Source: Colocasia esculenta
Lineage: Eukaryota; Streptophyta; Magnoliopsida; Alismatales; Araceae
Assembly (NCBI GenBank): GCA_014218235.1
Contig: CM024753.1
Location: 181,326,348-181,390,347 of the forward strand
DNA: 64,000 nucleotides
Direction of reading: 5' to 3'
Positions 20,363 through 30,631 of the stretch are shown here, one piece after another; the stretch's first letter is position 1, and each line of letters starts with the position of its first letter. The translations under genes and the position numbers were made by a program. The notes under the pieces are model-generated. The model was not told where the DNA came from and searched no databases. It saw only the letters and a list, made by a program, of their open reading frames with translations.

Positions 20363-22298
20363 TGTGCCCTTTGGCCCACTGATCTTTAGACTTGCATTTA
20401 GCAATTTGGAAGATTTTGGATTGATTAGCTTTTGAAAAGTGATTATAGGGAAGGACAACATTGAGGTGATCAGTCAGGTTGAGAAAAGGAACACTAAAAA
20501 TGATGGCAAAAATACACTTTTGGAGATATTCACAATAGATTGTTTTTCGCCGATTCTCAATAGTGAGAGAAAATAAAAGAGGAGGAAATTTAGGTTCAGT
20601 GGGAAGAGCAAGAGTGTTGGAGAGTTTCCTCTTTTTAGAGACAGGACTAGAAGAGTCAGTCCTGTGGATATGAGAGGCAACTGCCAGAACTGAGCTGATG
20701 GTGGTAATTTCCAACTCATCCTCAAATTTATTGAGAAAGGGACCTTCTAGTTGCGCACCTTCAGGTATAAAGGTGACAAAGGAGGGAGGAGTAGGAGGAT
20801 GGAGAAATGATTGATGGGTAGAAGGAGGTATGATGGATGGTCCATCTGAAGAAGGACCAGAGGAAGATGAGGCTCCAGCTGATGATGAGGCTGGAGGGTC
20901 TTCAAGAACAGGAGGAGGTGGAGGAATTGATGTAGAGGTGGCAGGAGATGAGAAGGATTCAGAAGGAAATGGAGTTGGGGAAGAAATGGTGCGAGGCAGA
21001 GGTTGTTTGAAGGTGATAGGTGCTGGAGGTGCTGTGGAGGAAGATGGTGGTGAAGGAGGGGCTGGAGTTGCAAGAGATGAAGGATCAGGGGCTTCTAGAG
21101 CTACAGCTGGCTCTTCTACTCTTGGAAGCACACCCTCGGAGACCACTGGCCCGATTGGCCCAACAACATCCTCTGATGGCCCTGGTGGCCCAACCTTCAC
21201 AGCTTCAACATTAACTTCCATTTCAGTGGCTACCTCTTCAACAACCTGTGGCCCTGATGGCTCTTTTGAAAATTGCCCTGATGGCTCAGCACTGCGGACT
21301 GGATCTGTAGGAGAAGGAGCAGGAGGGGCATTTGAGGATTGTGCCCTGACCAAATCTCCAAGTGCGGCTATAGATTCCTTGATGCTAATGAGCTCACTTC
21401 GCACCCATCTCACTGTATTTCTGACCATTCCCATCTCCTTAGCTGAAGTACTCTGGCTTATAAAGATTGACTCAATGTCGGATTGCACAGAGCACAGAGA
21501 CTTTCCTTGTTCATCCAATCTTTCAATAAGAGGTTTCAAATTGATTTTCAATTTCTTCTTCTTCTGCCTTTGGTGAGGCCTCCTGGTCAAGAGAGGAATC
21601 CCAGGAGCTGCTTCTTTCCCTTTGCTGCTTGCCCTTGCAACAGGCTCATTATCATCATTCGCATCATCTGAGGCACTCTCCACAATGCCTTCTCTAAACT
21701 GCTCATCAATGGGGACATTAGCAGTGTGCTCCCCCTGAGATGCTGCTTCCTTTTCAGCAGATTGCTCCCTCTGACTAGGAGCATCTTCTACTTGTACATC
21801 TTCAGTTGCAATTACTTGCTCCCCCTAAATGGGAGCTTCTTCCATCATAACATCTGCATTGTGGCCTGATGCCACAACCTCTGCAACTGGATTTACCAAG
21901 ATCTCTGGCTCCACCTGAGTACTGGTTAAAGAGTCCAGTAAACTCCGAAGAATTGTAGCTACTTGAGAGGAGGGAGGTACAACTTCTGAATTCTGTCCCA
22001 CTGGCTCAATAAATTCTTCAGGAATGTCCTCAATCTGGCTTCCAATGATTATTGATTCATCGGCTCGGACCTCTGCTGCTGCTGCTACTTGTGTTTCTTC
22101 TTGGGCGGCCTGCTCTTGAACTCCTGGTCCTGCTGGTATTTCTGCTGCTACTGCTGCTTCTCCTACTTCTTGATGGACCTCTTGGGCTTTGCCAATAATG
22201 GCCTAGCCTTCTGCTGCTGACGTTTTAGTCCATACTCCAGCCACCAACGAGAAGCCACTCTTCTTCAGGTTTCTGCTTCGAATTGCCTGCCCCATTTT
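20363..22298 (-). CDS. Envelope-like protein of element B, middle part
   Basis: The main frame, 20368-21683 upstream of the S insertion, encodes a Pro/Ser/Ala-rich region (about residues 110-310) with many PPP and SSS runs, then a more regular stretch (FPPLLFSLTIENRRKTIYCEYLQKC) near the end. Between 21684 and 22298 the minus strand encodes a Glu/Ala/Gln-rich linker interrupted by at least one stop. Two GGGGGAG purine tracts occur inside this coding region (21729-21736 and 21819-21826). The long plus-strand frame opposite this region (20830-21576) is a composition shadow. No transmembrane span is obvious. Function is unknown. Confidence 0.65.
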
Positions 22299-23027
22299 CT
22301 ATGACACTGCTCCAAATAAGTTGATGCCAAAATGTTGAAATACCTTGGTAAGAAGGTATGCATATGGTAGGGACACATTTAGCTTGCTTTTCTTATCCCA
22401 AACCTGAGCGGATGCAAACTTCATCATTTCTATCATAACCTCTGCCATATTTATGCTCTGGTTCTGGATAGCCCAAAACATCATATCCGAGTCCGCCTTT
22501 GTGCAGGTCGAGAAGGTAGCACTCCTTGGGACCAAAATTTGGCAAACAATAAAGTGCAAAATACGGTTGAAAGCATTCAGCTGGTTGATATCTATCTTTC
22601 CATCCTTTAGTTTGAATTTGGAACCAACAATCCCTAACCTTTTCGCCTGGATATCCACAGTGTGAATCCCACTGTGACCGATGGTGCAAACACCAAATAG
22701 CGATTCCAATAGCCCATAGGTGATCTTAATCTGGGTTCCTTTGACGGTGGATGTCAAGGACCCGTCCTCCTCAGTCTTCAAACAAACGAAAAAAGCCTTC
22801 ACTAGGTCTAGATAACTTACTTCTGACAGAGTTGCCATCTTCGACCATTTCATCCTCTCCATTGCTGCAATGATGCTGCCCATTCCATTCTTCTGCAAAT
22901 TTGCAATGTCCACTGCCTTATTGCCACAGACATTGATCTTCACAGAGGTGAACCTTTCTTGCTACTCAGCGGTGAGAAACTCAGCTCCATAGCACCCGAC
23001 GCTGCCGGAAACACCAGACGCGGCCAT
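22299..23027 (-). CDS. Envelope-like protein of element B, N-terminal domain
   Basis: An ATG at 23027-23025 (MAASGVSGSVGCYG) opens the gene. One in-frame TAG (22964-22962) interrupts it, after which the register is unbroken to 22299. The domain parallels that of element A: VKGTQIKITYGLLESLF, AKRLGIVGSKF, MFWAIQNQSINMAEVM. It is the plant-transposon-protein type domain seen in Sirevirus envelope-like genes. The start lies about 420 bases downstream of the pol stop, again arguing for separate expression rather than readthrough from pol. Confidence 0.75.
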
Positions 23028-23447
23028 GGATTTGAATGGGGAAGGTTTCTGAATGATTGGAATGAGGAAAGGAGCAAAAACCCTCAAGAAATTTCTAGCG
23101 AGAAGGAGTTGGACGCTTTGAAATTCCAGAGAGTCGATGTCGGAGTCGATCGGGTATCGCCTCAGGCAAGTTGAAGGAGATGAAGACGAAGGGTGCATCG
23201 TTGTACCACAGATTTCAGGTTTTTTATCAAAAAGAATAAAGGTGACTTTTCGAAACACGAGGCGCCATAATGGCAGAAAACGACAAAGTGACCAGTTCGA
23301 GAGGAATAAATACTTTAAAAATAATCGAACCGTCTTGGATAAGTAAGACACAAGTAATATTTTAATGAAATTTTGCTTAACTACAGGGGAGAGAAGATTT
23401 GGTTATTCTGAAATAATTTATACTTTAGTTTTACACAGATAAATCTT

Positions 23448-25331
23448 TCACAATTTGCACATGCCAAGTTCCCTTCTTAGAGAAGTAAATCTCTCTTCAG
23501 GTAAGGCCTTTGTGAAGATATCTGCTAACTGATTTTGAGTATCTATAAAAGAAATGTCTATATTACCATTAGCTACATGATCACAGATAAAATGGTATCT
23601 AACCTCAATGTGCTTTGTCCTTGAATGTTGAACTGGATTTTTGGTGAGATTTATTGCACTGGTGTTATCGCACAGCAAGGGAATTGTCTTGAAATTTAGT
23701 CCAAAATCCTCAAGTTGTTGTTTGATCCATAAGAGTTGTGTACAATAGCTTCCAGCAGCCACGTACTCAGCTTCAGCTATAGATAGTGCTACTGAATTTT
23801 GCTTCTTTGAGGACCATGATATCAGACATCCTGCAAGAAATTGACAAAATCCACTGGTGCTTTTCCTATCTACCTTGCATCCAACATAGTCAGCATCAGA
23901 ATATCCTACTAAATTAATTTCACATGAATCTGGGTACCATAATCCTAGATCATGAGTTTTGGCTAAGTATCTAAAGATCCTTTTAACACAAATTAAATAA
24001 GACTCTTTAGGATCTGCCTGGTACCTAGCACACATACATACGTTAAACAATATATCAGGTCTACTTGTTGTTAAATAAAGTAACGAACCTATCATACCTC
24101 TGTAAAGTTTCTGATCTATTTTCTTACCATTTTTGTCACTGTCTAGCCTTGTTGATGTGCTCATGGGTGTCGATAGTGGCTTGGCATTTTCAAATCCAAA
24201 CTTCTTTAGTAATTCTTTGGTATATTTGGCTTGACAGATGTGAGATCCTTCCTTTCCTTGTTTGATTTGCAATCCGAGGAAGTAGTTGAGCTCCCCCATC
24301 ATGCTCATTTCAAATTCTCCCTGCATAAGCTTTTCAAAATACTTGCAAAGAGATTCATTAGTAGAGCCAAATACTATATCATCTACGTAAATTTGTACAA
24401 GCAATACATGTTTGACTTTAGACTTAACAAATAATGTACTATCTACTTTTCCTCTAATGAAACCATGGTTCAATAAAAATGTACTTAAACGTTCATACCA
24501 TGCTCTTGGTGCTTGTTTCAAACCATATAAAGCTTTATGCAACTTAAAAACGTGATTCGGAAAATCCATGTCATCAAAACCAGGTGGTTGTTCTACATAT
24601 ACCTCTTCCTTTATAAAACCATTCAGAAAAGTAGATTTTACATCCATTTGAAAGAGTTTTAAATTTAATGCAGAAGCATACGCAAGTAAAATCCTAATTG
24701 CCTCAAGTCTAGCCACTGGTGCATAGGTTTCATCAAAATCTATGCCTTCCTCTTGGGAATAGCCTTGAGCTACCAGTCTGGCCTTGTTTCTAGTGATCAC
24801 ACCAGCTTCATCCAATTTGTTCCTAAACACCCATTTGGTGCCAATCACAGGATGATCTGATGGTCTCAGAACAAGGGACCATACTTGGTTTCTCTTGAAC
24901 TGGTTAAGTTCATCTTGCATGGCTATTATCCAAGATTCATCAGACAGTGCCTCATTGACTATCTTAGGCTCCATTTGAGATACAAAAGCTAAATAATCAT
25001 ATGGAATTACATTACCTCTTGTTCTTACCCCAATAGATGGATCTTCAATTATATTGTCCAGTGGGTAATCCTTCTTATACCTCCATTCCTTTGGAAGATT
25101 TTCATGTGATGTGTCCTTTTGTTGTAGATCTTCCAAGGGTGGATCTTCCTTGTCCTCAATTGATGTGTTCTTTAGGTTCTTGGACAATTCATCTGTATCA
25201 TCAATATCACTATCTACTTCCTTTCTCAAGGAAGGGTTAGTTTCATCAAAAATAATATGCACTGATTGCTCAATCAATAAAGTTCGTTTGTTAAATACTC
25301 TATATCCTTTGGGTTTGGAAGCATACCCCAT
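23448..25331 (-). CDS. Pol of element B: integrase end, reverse transcriptase, RNase H
   Basis: This 627-codon frame has a layout like that of element A. It includes VFNKRTLLIEQSVH at the integrase end, DESWIIAMQDELNQFKR at the start of RT, the intact box ALYGLKQAPRAWYERL, the catalytic IYVDDIVF and RNase H with ALSIAEAEYVAAGS and LCDNTSAINLTKNPVQHSR. The RT and RNase H domains are complete without a stop, ending LRRELGMCKL. It would make element DNA from RNA. The first Met (25331) is internal; the protein continues upstream in broken form. Confidence 0.92.
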   Translation of the reverse strand: MGYASKPKGYRVFNKRTLLIEQSVHIIFDETNPSLRKEVDSDIDDTDELSKNLKNTSIEDKEDPPLEDLQQKDTSHENLPKEWRYKKDYPLDNIIEDPSIGVRTRGNVIPYDYLAFVSQMEPKIVNEALSDESWIIAMQDELNQFKRNQVWSLVLRPSDHPVIGTKWVFRNKLDEAGVITRNKARLVAQGYSQEEGIDFDETYAPVARLEAIRILLAYASALNLKLFQMDVKSTFLNGFIKEEVYVEQPPGFDDMDFPNHVFKLHKALYGLKQAPRAWYERLSTFLLNHGFIRGKVDSTLFVKSKVKHVLLVQIYVDDIVFGSTNESLCKYFEKLMQGEFEMSMMGELNYFLGLQIKQGKEGSHICQAKYTKELLKKFGFENAKPLSTPMSTSTRLDSDKNGKKIDQKLYRGMIGSLLYLTTSRPDILFNVCMCARYQADPKESYLICVKRIFRYLAKTHDLGLWYPDSCEINLVGYSDADYVGCKVDRKSTSGFCQFLAGCLISWSSKKQNSVALSIAEAEYVAAGSYCTQLLWIKQQLEDFGLNFKTIPLLCDNTSAINLTKNPVQHSRTKHIEVRYHFICDHVANGNIDISFIDTQNQLADIFTKALPEERFTSLRRELGMCKL

Positions 25332-26522
25332 GAATATACCTTCATCTGATTTGGAGTCTAACTTACCAATATCCCTTTTGTCGTTGTTGTGGATGAAGCA
25401 TGGACATCAAAATGTTCTGAAATGGCTGATCTTCGGCTTCTTCTGCTTGTATAGCTCATATGAAGTCTTTCTCAAGATTGGCCTGATCATTACTCTGTTG
25501 ATAATATAGCATGCTGTGCTGATGGCTTCGGCCCAAAAATATCTTGGCAAATCATATTCTGATAGCATTGTCCTTGCCATATCCAATAGGGTTCTATTCT
25601 TCCTTTCAGCAACTCCATTTTGCTGTGGTGTCCTCGGTGCTGAGAAGTTGTGTTCTATTCCTTGGCTATCACAAAATTTTGCAAAGCTCTCATTCTGAAA
25701 TTCTCCTCCATGATCTGATCGGATACTAATGATGCTATATTTCTTATCCTTTTGAACTTTCTTGCTGAAACTAACAAAACTTTCAAAAGTATCATCTTTG
25801 TGTTCCAGGAAAGAAACTCATGTAAACCTGGAGTAATCATCTACTATAACAAATCCAAAGTTCTTTCCCCCGAGACTTGTGGTCCTCATTGGCCCAAATA
25901 GATCCATATGTAGAAGTTCTAAGGGTTTAGAGGTTGTTACCACGGTCTTTGATTTGAAGGATGACTTGGTGTGCTTCCCTTTTGCACACGGTCCACAGAC
26001 ACCATTCATTTTTACACTAACCTTGGGTAGACCTTTTACCAAGCTTCTCTTGATCAACTTTCTCATGCCATCCAAACTGCAGTGGCCCAGTTTTCGGTGC
26101 CAAAGTTCAGTTGACTGCTCTTTGTTTGCTGCCAGACAGACATCTTGATCTTTCAGGTCTTCTAGATGAAGTACATACAGGTTCTTTTCCCTGCTGGCTT
26201 CAAATACGACTGCACCATCCTTCATAATGTTGCACTTTGACTCTTGAAATCTGATCTGATGTCCTTTATCGCACAGCTGGCTGATACTAATAAGGTTGTG
26301 CTTTAGTCTTTTCACACAAAGTACATCTTCAATGATAACTTTTCCTTTGCTACCAACCGGTTCGCAACCTATTACAGTTCCTTTGCCATTGTCACCATAT
26401 GTAATTGTGCCTTCTTCAGCTTCAAGGCAAGAGAACAGCTTCTTGTTACCTGACATATGCCTTGAGCACCCGCTATCCAAGTACCATTTGGATGCTCGAA
26501 GGTTTCCCTGCATTAAAAACAT
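25332..26522 (-). CDS. Pol of element B: protease and integrase
   Basis: The open part 25818-26522 has the protease site WYLDSGCSRHMSG (about residues 13-25), the pre-integrase zinc region LWHRKLGH...CGPCAKGK and the first integrase Asp in LLHMDLFGPM. A TGA at 25818-25820 stands where relatives have Trp. Past it, the register is readable to about 25400, with RSDHGGEF and TPQQNGVAERKN giving the second Asp and the Glu region; a further stop lies near 25407. The ATG at 26522 overlaps the Gag stop as TAATG, unlike element A where Gag and Pol share a register. Confidence 0.87.
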
Positions 26523-26884
26523 TAAACTTTAGGTACCCAAGTTCTTTTAGGTCCTGATTGGTTAGTATCATCAATTTTCCTTTTAATTATCCATTTTTTA
26601 TGTTTAGGTGGACATGTCATTTTAATGTGACCTAACTTGTTACAATGGCTGCAGCAAGACATTTTGGTTATCTTTTCAGTTATAATGTATTTGAGGTTTG
26701 CTTTATATGTTGTGTTTTGTTCAGGTACAAATGTAAGAGTTGGATATGTTTTAGGATATACTACCGTTTCTTCATTATCGAGAGGAATATAACTTAATCC
26801 ATGTTTCTTTTTACCTGACCGTCTAGCACCTTTTAATATTAATGTTGTTTTTCCATTAGTAATTTTTTCTAGTGTGCTTGACAA
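26522..26884 (-). CDS. Gag of element B, C-terminal piece with second zinc knuckle
   Basis: This 120-codon frame ends RTWVPKV then TAA, which overlaps the ATG of the protease frame by one base. It contains the zinc knuckle CSHCNKLGHIKMTC near residues 78-91. A coiled-coil-like region lies upstream (26885-27025), where a stop splits it from the next Gag piece. Confidence 0.82.
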   Translation of the reverse strand: MSSTLEKITNGKTTLILKGARRSGKKKHGLSYIPLDNEETVVYPKTYPTLTFVPEQNTTYKANLKYIITEKITKMSCCSHCNKLGHIKMTCPPKHKKWIIKRKIDDTNQSGPKRTWVPKV

Positions 26885-27025
26885 TTTTTCATTTTATGTT
26901 GTTAAAGTGTTAACTTCTTGTTTTAATTTATTTACAGTTTCTTGGTTTTCCAAACTCACGAATTGTTCATTTTTATTTTTTAAGTATTCACATAACAGTT
27001 CATTTCTCCTTTTTAGTTCAGTAAT

Positions 27026-27936
27026 TTATTTTTCCATTTGCTCATTTTCAGATTTTAAATCTGAATTAGTATTTTCTAAGCATGCGACATTTTTCTTACT
27101 AGCTTTTAGTGATTTACATACTTCTTTATATTTACCGTACAATTCATTAAAAGCTTCTTCTAAGTTATCTGAATCAGATTCATTACATGACGAAAAAGAT
27201 GAGTCTGATGTTACCTTATCTTCGACATTGGCCATGAATGCCAGGTTGACTTCTTCTTCTTCTTCATTGCTTGAGCTTGACTCACTGTCTGAGTCACTGC
27301 TGTTGTCCCATGCTGCTACCATGGCTTTCTTCTTGTATCTTCTGAATTTCTTGGAACTATCCTTCTTTCTGAACTCAATTTTCTTCAGTTTCAGACATTC
27401 AACTTTGATATGTCTGGGCTTATTACATTCGTAGCAGATTGGTTCATTTTTCTTCACATCTTGGACTTTAGGCTTCTTGAAGTCTTTTCCTTTCTTAAAA
27501 TACCTTCTTCCATACTGGTATTTCTTTTTCTTGGCCAGTATGCGTTGTAATCTTCTGGATAGAAGTGCTTCTTCATCATCACTACTTCATTGCTGACCTC
27601 ATCCTCAGATTCTTCTTCAGAGCTACCTTCTGTAGCCTTGAGTGCATTGGTATGCTTTTTCTTGCTTGCGGATTCTCCGAGTCTCTCCATGTTGATCTCA
27701 TGAGCCATGAGTGACCCAATGAGTTTCTCTAGCGACATTCTCTTTAAGTCATTGGCCTCTTCTATTGCTGTCACTTTTGGAGTCCACAAGGCTAGTAGGG
27801 ATCTTAAGATCTTCCTGACCATATCTCCCATTTCATAGCTTTTTCCTAGACCAGCCAACCCTTTGTGATATCTGTAAATCTGCTGAACATCTGAGTTATT
27901 GACTCTCCTGGCTGCATCTGGAACCTCTCATATTGT
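27026..27936 (-). CDS. Gag of element B, central part, truncated
   Basis: Two frames cover this: 27454-27936 (Gag domain end, with VRKILRSLLALWTPKVTAIEE and LIGSLMAHEINMERLG) and 27026-27457 (first zinc knuckle CYECNKPRHIKVEC at its start, then an acidic Ser-rich stretch and coiled coil). They overlap by four bases in different registers, so at least one frameshift exists. The N-terminal half of Gag is absent because sequence switches to a Gypsy LTR fragment at about 27936. Confidence 0.82.
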
Positions 27937-29352
27937 ACCACTGAGGTCTGAGTCGTCTTCCTGGACACCCTCACTCCTATGTTTGAGTTGTACATTGGGT
28001 TGAGGGAAAGATGACTGAGGGCAGTGACTTGTGTTTATGGGTGTGCAGTCGCTTGTAGCGTGCTCGTGGTTGGGGGGACAGACACCAGTAGACATACTAG
28101 TTCCTAGCTAGTCCTGTGTTTCCAGTGCCTCACTTTAGGGAGCTCGGGCCAGAGTCCCTAAAGGTGTCAGGCATGGGCCTGCAGCTGCGTGGTCTGCAGG
28201 TGTGGTGTTGGTTGGTCTCCACTATTTTTTGGCTTGTGGCTGTGGAGCGGCAGTTGGACCTTTTGTCCGTGACTGCGAGACTAAGAGGTTGTTCTTGTGT
28301 TATGTTGTCCGGGTTGGATACTGGCGTCATGAACCAGTAGTTGTGGCGTCGTTCCTTTCCGACTCGTGCTTTGCCACTGCTTGTGGCTTGTGTGTTGTGA
28401 CTCGCTGGTTAAGGTTTTACCTGTTAGGGTGTGCCATGGTGATGGCACAGTTGTGGTTGTGGTTCCATGGTGGTACCTTGTGGTAGTAGGAACATGTACC
28501 CTTCATGGGTAGCTCTGTGTTGTGGTACGTCGTGTACCAACCTCTTCAAGTGTTGAGATGGACTTGTGTTTCGTGGAGTTTGTGGGGTGTGACCTTCCAC
28601 CCGTTGTGTTTTACCCTTCTTCGGGTAAGTTCCTGATTGTGGTTTTAGTGTGTGGTGGATTGGCTTGTTGTTGCCAATCCTGGTACCCTATCTGGGTAAA
28701 GTTGCCTATGAAGCTTGTAGCCTAGGTAGTGGTTTGCCTGTGAGGCATATGGCCTAGGCATTTCAACTGTTGGGCGGACTAGTGGTGTTGTGCTAGTTCT
28801 GTTGTTCCTCTTCCTTTTCGAGATCTGGGTTAGCTAGTGTAATTATGTTTTAATTGTTGTTAATCATGATTGTTGTGAGCATGTTATGGTTTGGCTATTG
28901 GTGTTTCTAGTGAGCACCTTTAGGATTGAGGTCTCTTCAATTTTCGGGTGTGTTTCTGGGAGGTCCCTACTGAGCCTGTGACTTGTTGAGGCTCACTCCC
29001 TTACAGCTCTTTTCAAGTGTTAGCCGGCTTTGTGTGGCTTGCAAAGGCGTTGTGGTAGACTTGTACCACCAGCAGTAGAGTTAGTGGCGTTGTGTATGCT
29101 TGTGCTCCCTCGGGGTATCCCCCAGGTAGTTGTACTTTTCTCTTGGACATGTAACAATGTATTGGGACAGTTGTACATTGTTGTATATAGGTATGAGCAT
29201 ATGTACTTTCTTGTGTCTTATACTGTTGTTTTTATCTTTTATATTCTTACTGGACACTTATGCACGTTATCCCTTGCGAGACTTCGGTCTGATCGCGGGA
29301 GGCAGACTTGGATATGGAGCCATATTAGGCATAAATATCCAGTGTCGTTACA
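27937..29352 (+). mobile_element. Fragment J: truncated Gypsy LTR, plus orientation
   Basis: This stretch matches, in reverse complement, the first 1.4 kb of the E/F/H type LTRs. It shares the blocks around GACACCCTCACTCC, GTGCCTCACTTTAGGGAGCTCGG and, near the end, the CTTGCGAGACTTCGGTCTGATCGCGGGAGG region. It ends GTGTCGTTACA at 29352, the expected LTR terminus. The other end is missing. It is the only Gypsy piece here facing the plus strand. Short open frames inside it are not genes. Confidence 0.8.
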
Positions 29353-29571
29353 GTTTTCACTGCCATAAAGTAAGAACTATTAGCTCACAACATTGTTTAT
29401 CCTATCTCTATGGATCAGTTCTTAAAACTTGCAAGTTTTGGCAGTCTTCGATTATTCAGATTATCTCTCAATGATATAGAGTATCATCAGTTCCTTCAGT
29501 CCCAACGTCAGCTTCACATTCAGAAATTCATAGTTGCTATGGGGCCTTCATACTCTATCAGCTGGGAGTAG
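29353..29571 (+). pseudogene. Element C: envelope-like protein, C-terminal tail
   Basis: From about 29405 the plus strand reads a frame ending at a TAG at 29569-29571. It includes MDQFLKLASFGSLRLF, then EYHQFLQSQRQLHI and MGPSYSISWE. Element B has INQFLRFVSFGSF, EYANFLEDQRQLHI and MGPSYSI at the same place, so this is the end of a Sirevirus envelope-like gene on the opposite strand to B. The rest of the gene was lost at the junction with J. It identifies element C as Sirevirus type. Confidence 0.78.
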
Positions 29572-30631
29572 TTCAAAAACTTTTTGAAGAGCAGAAAGTC
29601 AAAGCCTGGCCGATCATTGATCATTTTGCCTCTTCATTATCACCAGCTTTCTACATTTAACTTACTTCTTTCTAATACAATATCACTTCCTTGGCCTCTA
29701 GATCGTTTTGCCTTTTCTTTGGCTATCTCTCTTTCTTTAATCTTTTTGATTAATAACAAAAAGGAGGAGAACATACTCAAAAATACATCTTGAGCACATC
29801 TATTAATACATCTTGAGCGCATTTGTTATTTCAATTCTTTGTTTATAGCACAAATTGTTTTATCATCACCAAAAAGGGGAGATTGATGAACAATTCATCC
29901 CCATGTATTATTTTTGTGATAACAAAACAATGAAATATATTTAATAATTATTTCTTCATGAAGTCTGTCAACATGACTCAATTCAAATCTCCTCTATAAG
30001 GGACTCTTTGGTAAGTCTTAAATAAAATCTTGTAAGTAAAGGTTGATCTATTTGAATAGTCCTAAGTACATACCGATTACTGTTTTAACTTCGAACAATT
30101 GATAAGCATATACAGATCAATTGCCTTTACAGATCGATTGTCATTACAGATCAATTGTCGTTATAGATCGATTACCTTTATAGATAGATTGTCTTTACAT
30201 ATCGATTGGCTTTACTGATCAATTGTCTTTACAAATCAATTATCTTTACATATCGATTGTCTTTAATGATCGATTGCCTTCACATATTGATTGCTTTTAT
30301 ACATTGATTACAGTTAAAGTACACATTGATTGTCTTCATATATCGATTGTAGTAAAAAAAAATTGGGCATCGATTATCTTTAATACTTTGATTATCTTTT
30401 GCATAACGATTGTCATTGAAAAAATCATATCGATTACTCTTGAGAATACATAATGATTGCCATCTTATCACATCGATTATAGTTATACTTATGTTCGTAT
30501 TGACTACACCTTTGTGCGATTGTTTGATCATGAAAATTATGAATAAACTTTGTGACTATAGCTTACAGCATTAATTGTATTCAAGTGATATCATTGTTAT
30601 TGTGTAAATTTATATATTTCAAACCTCTCGT
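29572..30631 (+). mobile_element. Element C: 3' end with polypurine tracts and partial LTR
   Basis: Two polypurine tracts, ACAAAAAGGAGGAGAAC (about 29755-29772) and CCAAAAAGGGGAGAT (about 29869-29883), precede an LTR that starts TGATGAACAATTC at 29884. The start resembles B's TGATGATCAG. The LTR is cut at 30631 by the LTR of E after about 750 bp. No gene lies between 29572 and 29883. Confidence 0.8.
30113..30299. repeat. 17-bp tandem array in LTR of C (about 11 units)
   Basis: Eleven 17-bp units of the form NAGATCGATTGTCTTTA, with variable positions, run in exact phase from 30113 to 30299. Looser ATCGATT words continue to about 30480. The array starts about 230 bp inside the LTR, the same relative place as the arrays of A, B and D. 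Confidence 0.88.

Larger units (their letters stand above)
13638..27936 (-). mobile_element. Element B: 5'-truncated Sirevirus-type Ty1/copia retrotransposon
   Basis: This element has a 3' LTR, duplicated polypurine tracts, a long envelope-like gene, RT/RNase H, integrase/protease and two thirds of Gag, all on the minus strand. It stops abruptly inside Gag at about 27936, where a Gypsy LTR fragment (J) begins. No 5' LTR or primer site is present. It inserted into the same LINE as element A, because the LINE fragment abuts its LTR. A solo LTR (S, 16912-20362) lies in the envelope-like gene. The gene order and two Gag knuckles match element A, but the proteins are clearly diverged, so B is a different family. 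Confidence 0.9.

Noticed and set aside
20830..21576. 248-codon plus-strand frame, Gly/Glu-rich
   Set aside because: It lies opposite the Pro/Ser-rich part of B's envelope-like gene; its composition is that of the antisense of that low-complexity sequence.
26874..27434. 186-codon plus-strand frame, Phe/Ser/Leu-rich
   Set aside because: Antisense shadow of B's Gag coiled coil.
28116..29368. Several plus-strand frames with Cys/Val/Leu-rich products
   Set aside because: They fall in Gypsy LTR fragment J and match no protein family; other LTRs of the group have stops at equivalent places.
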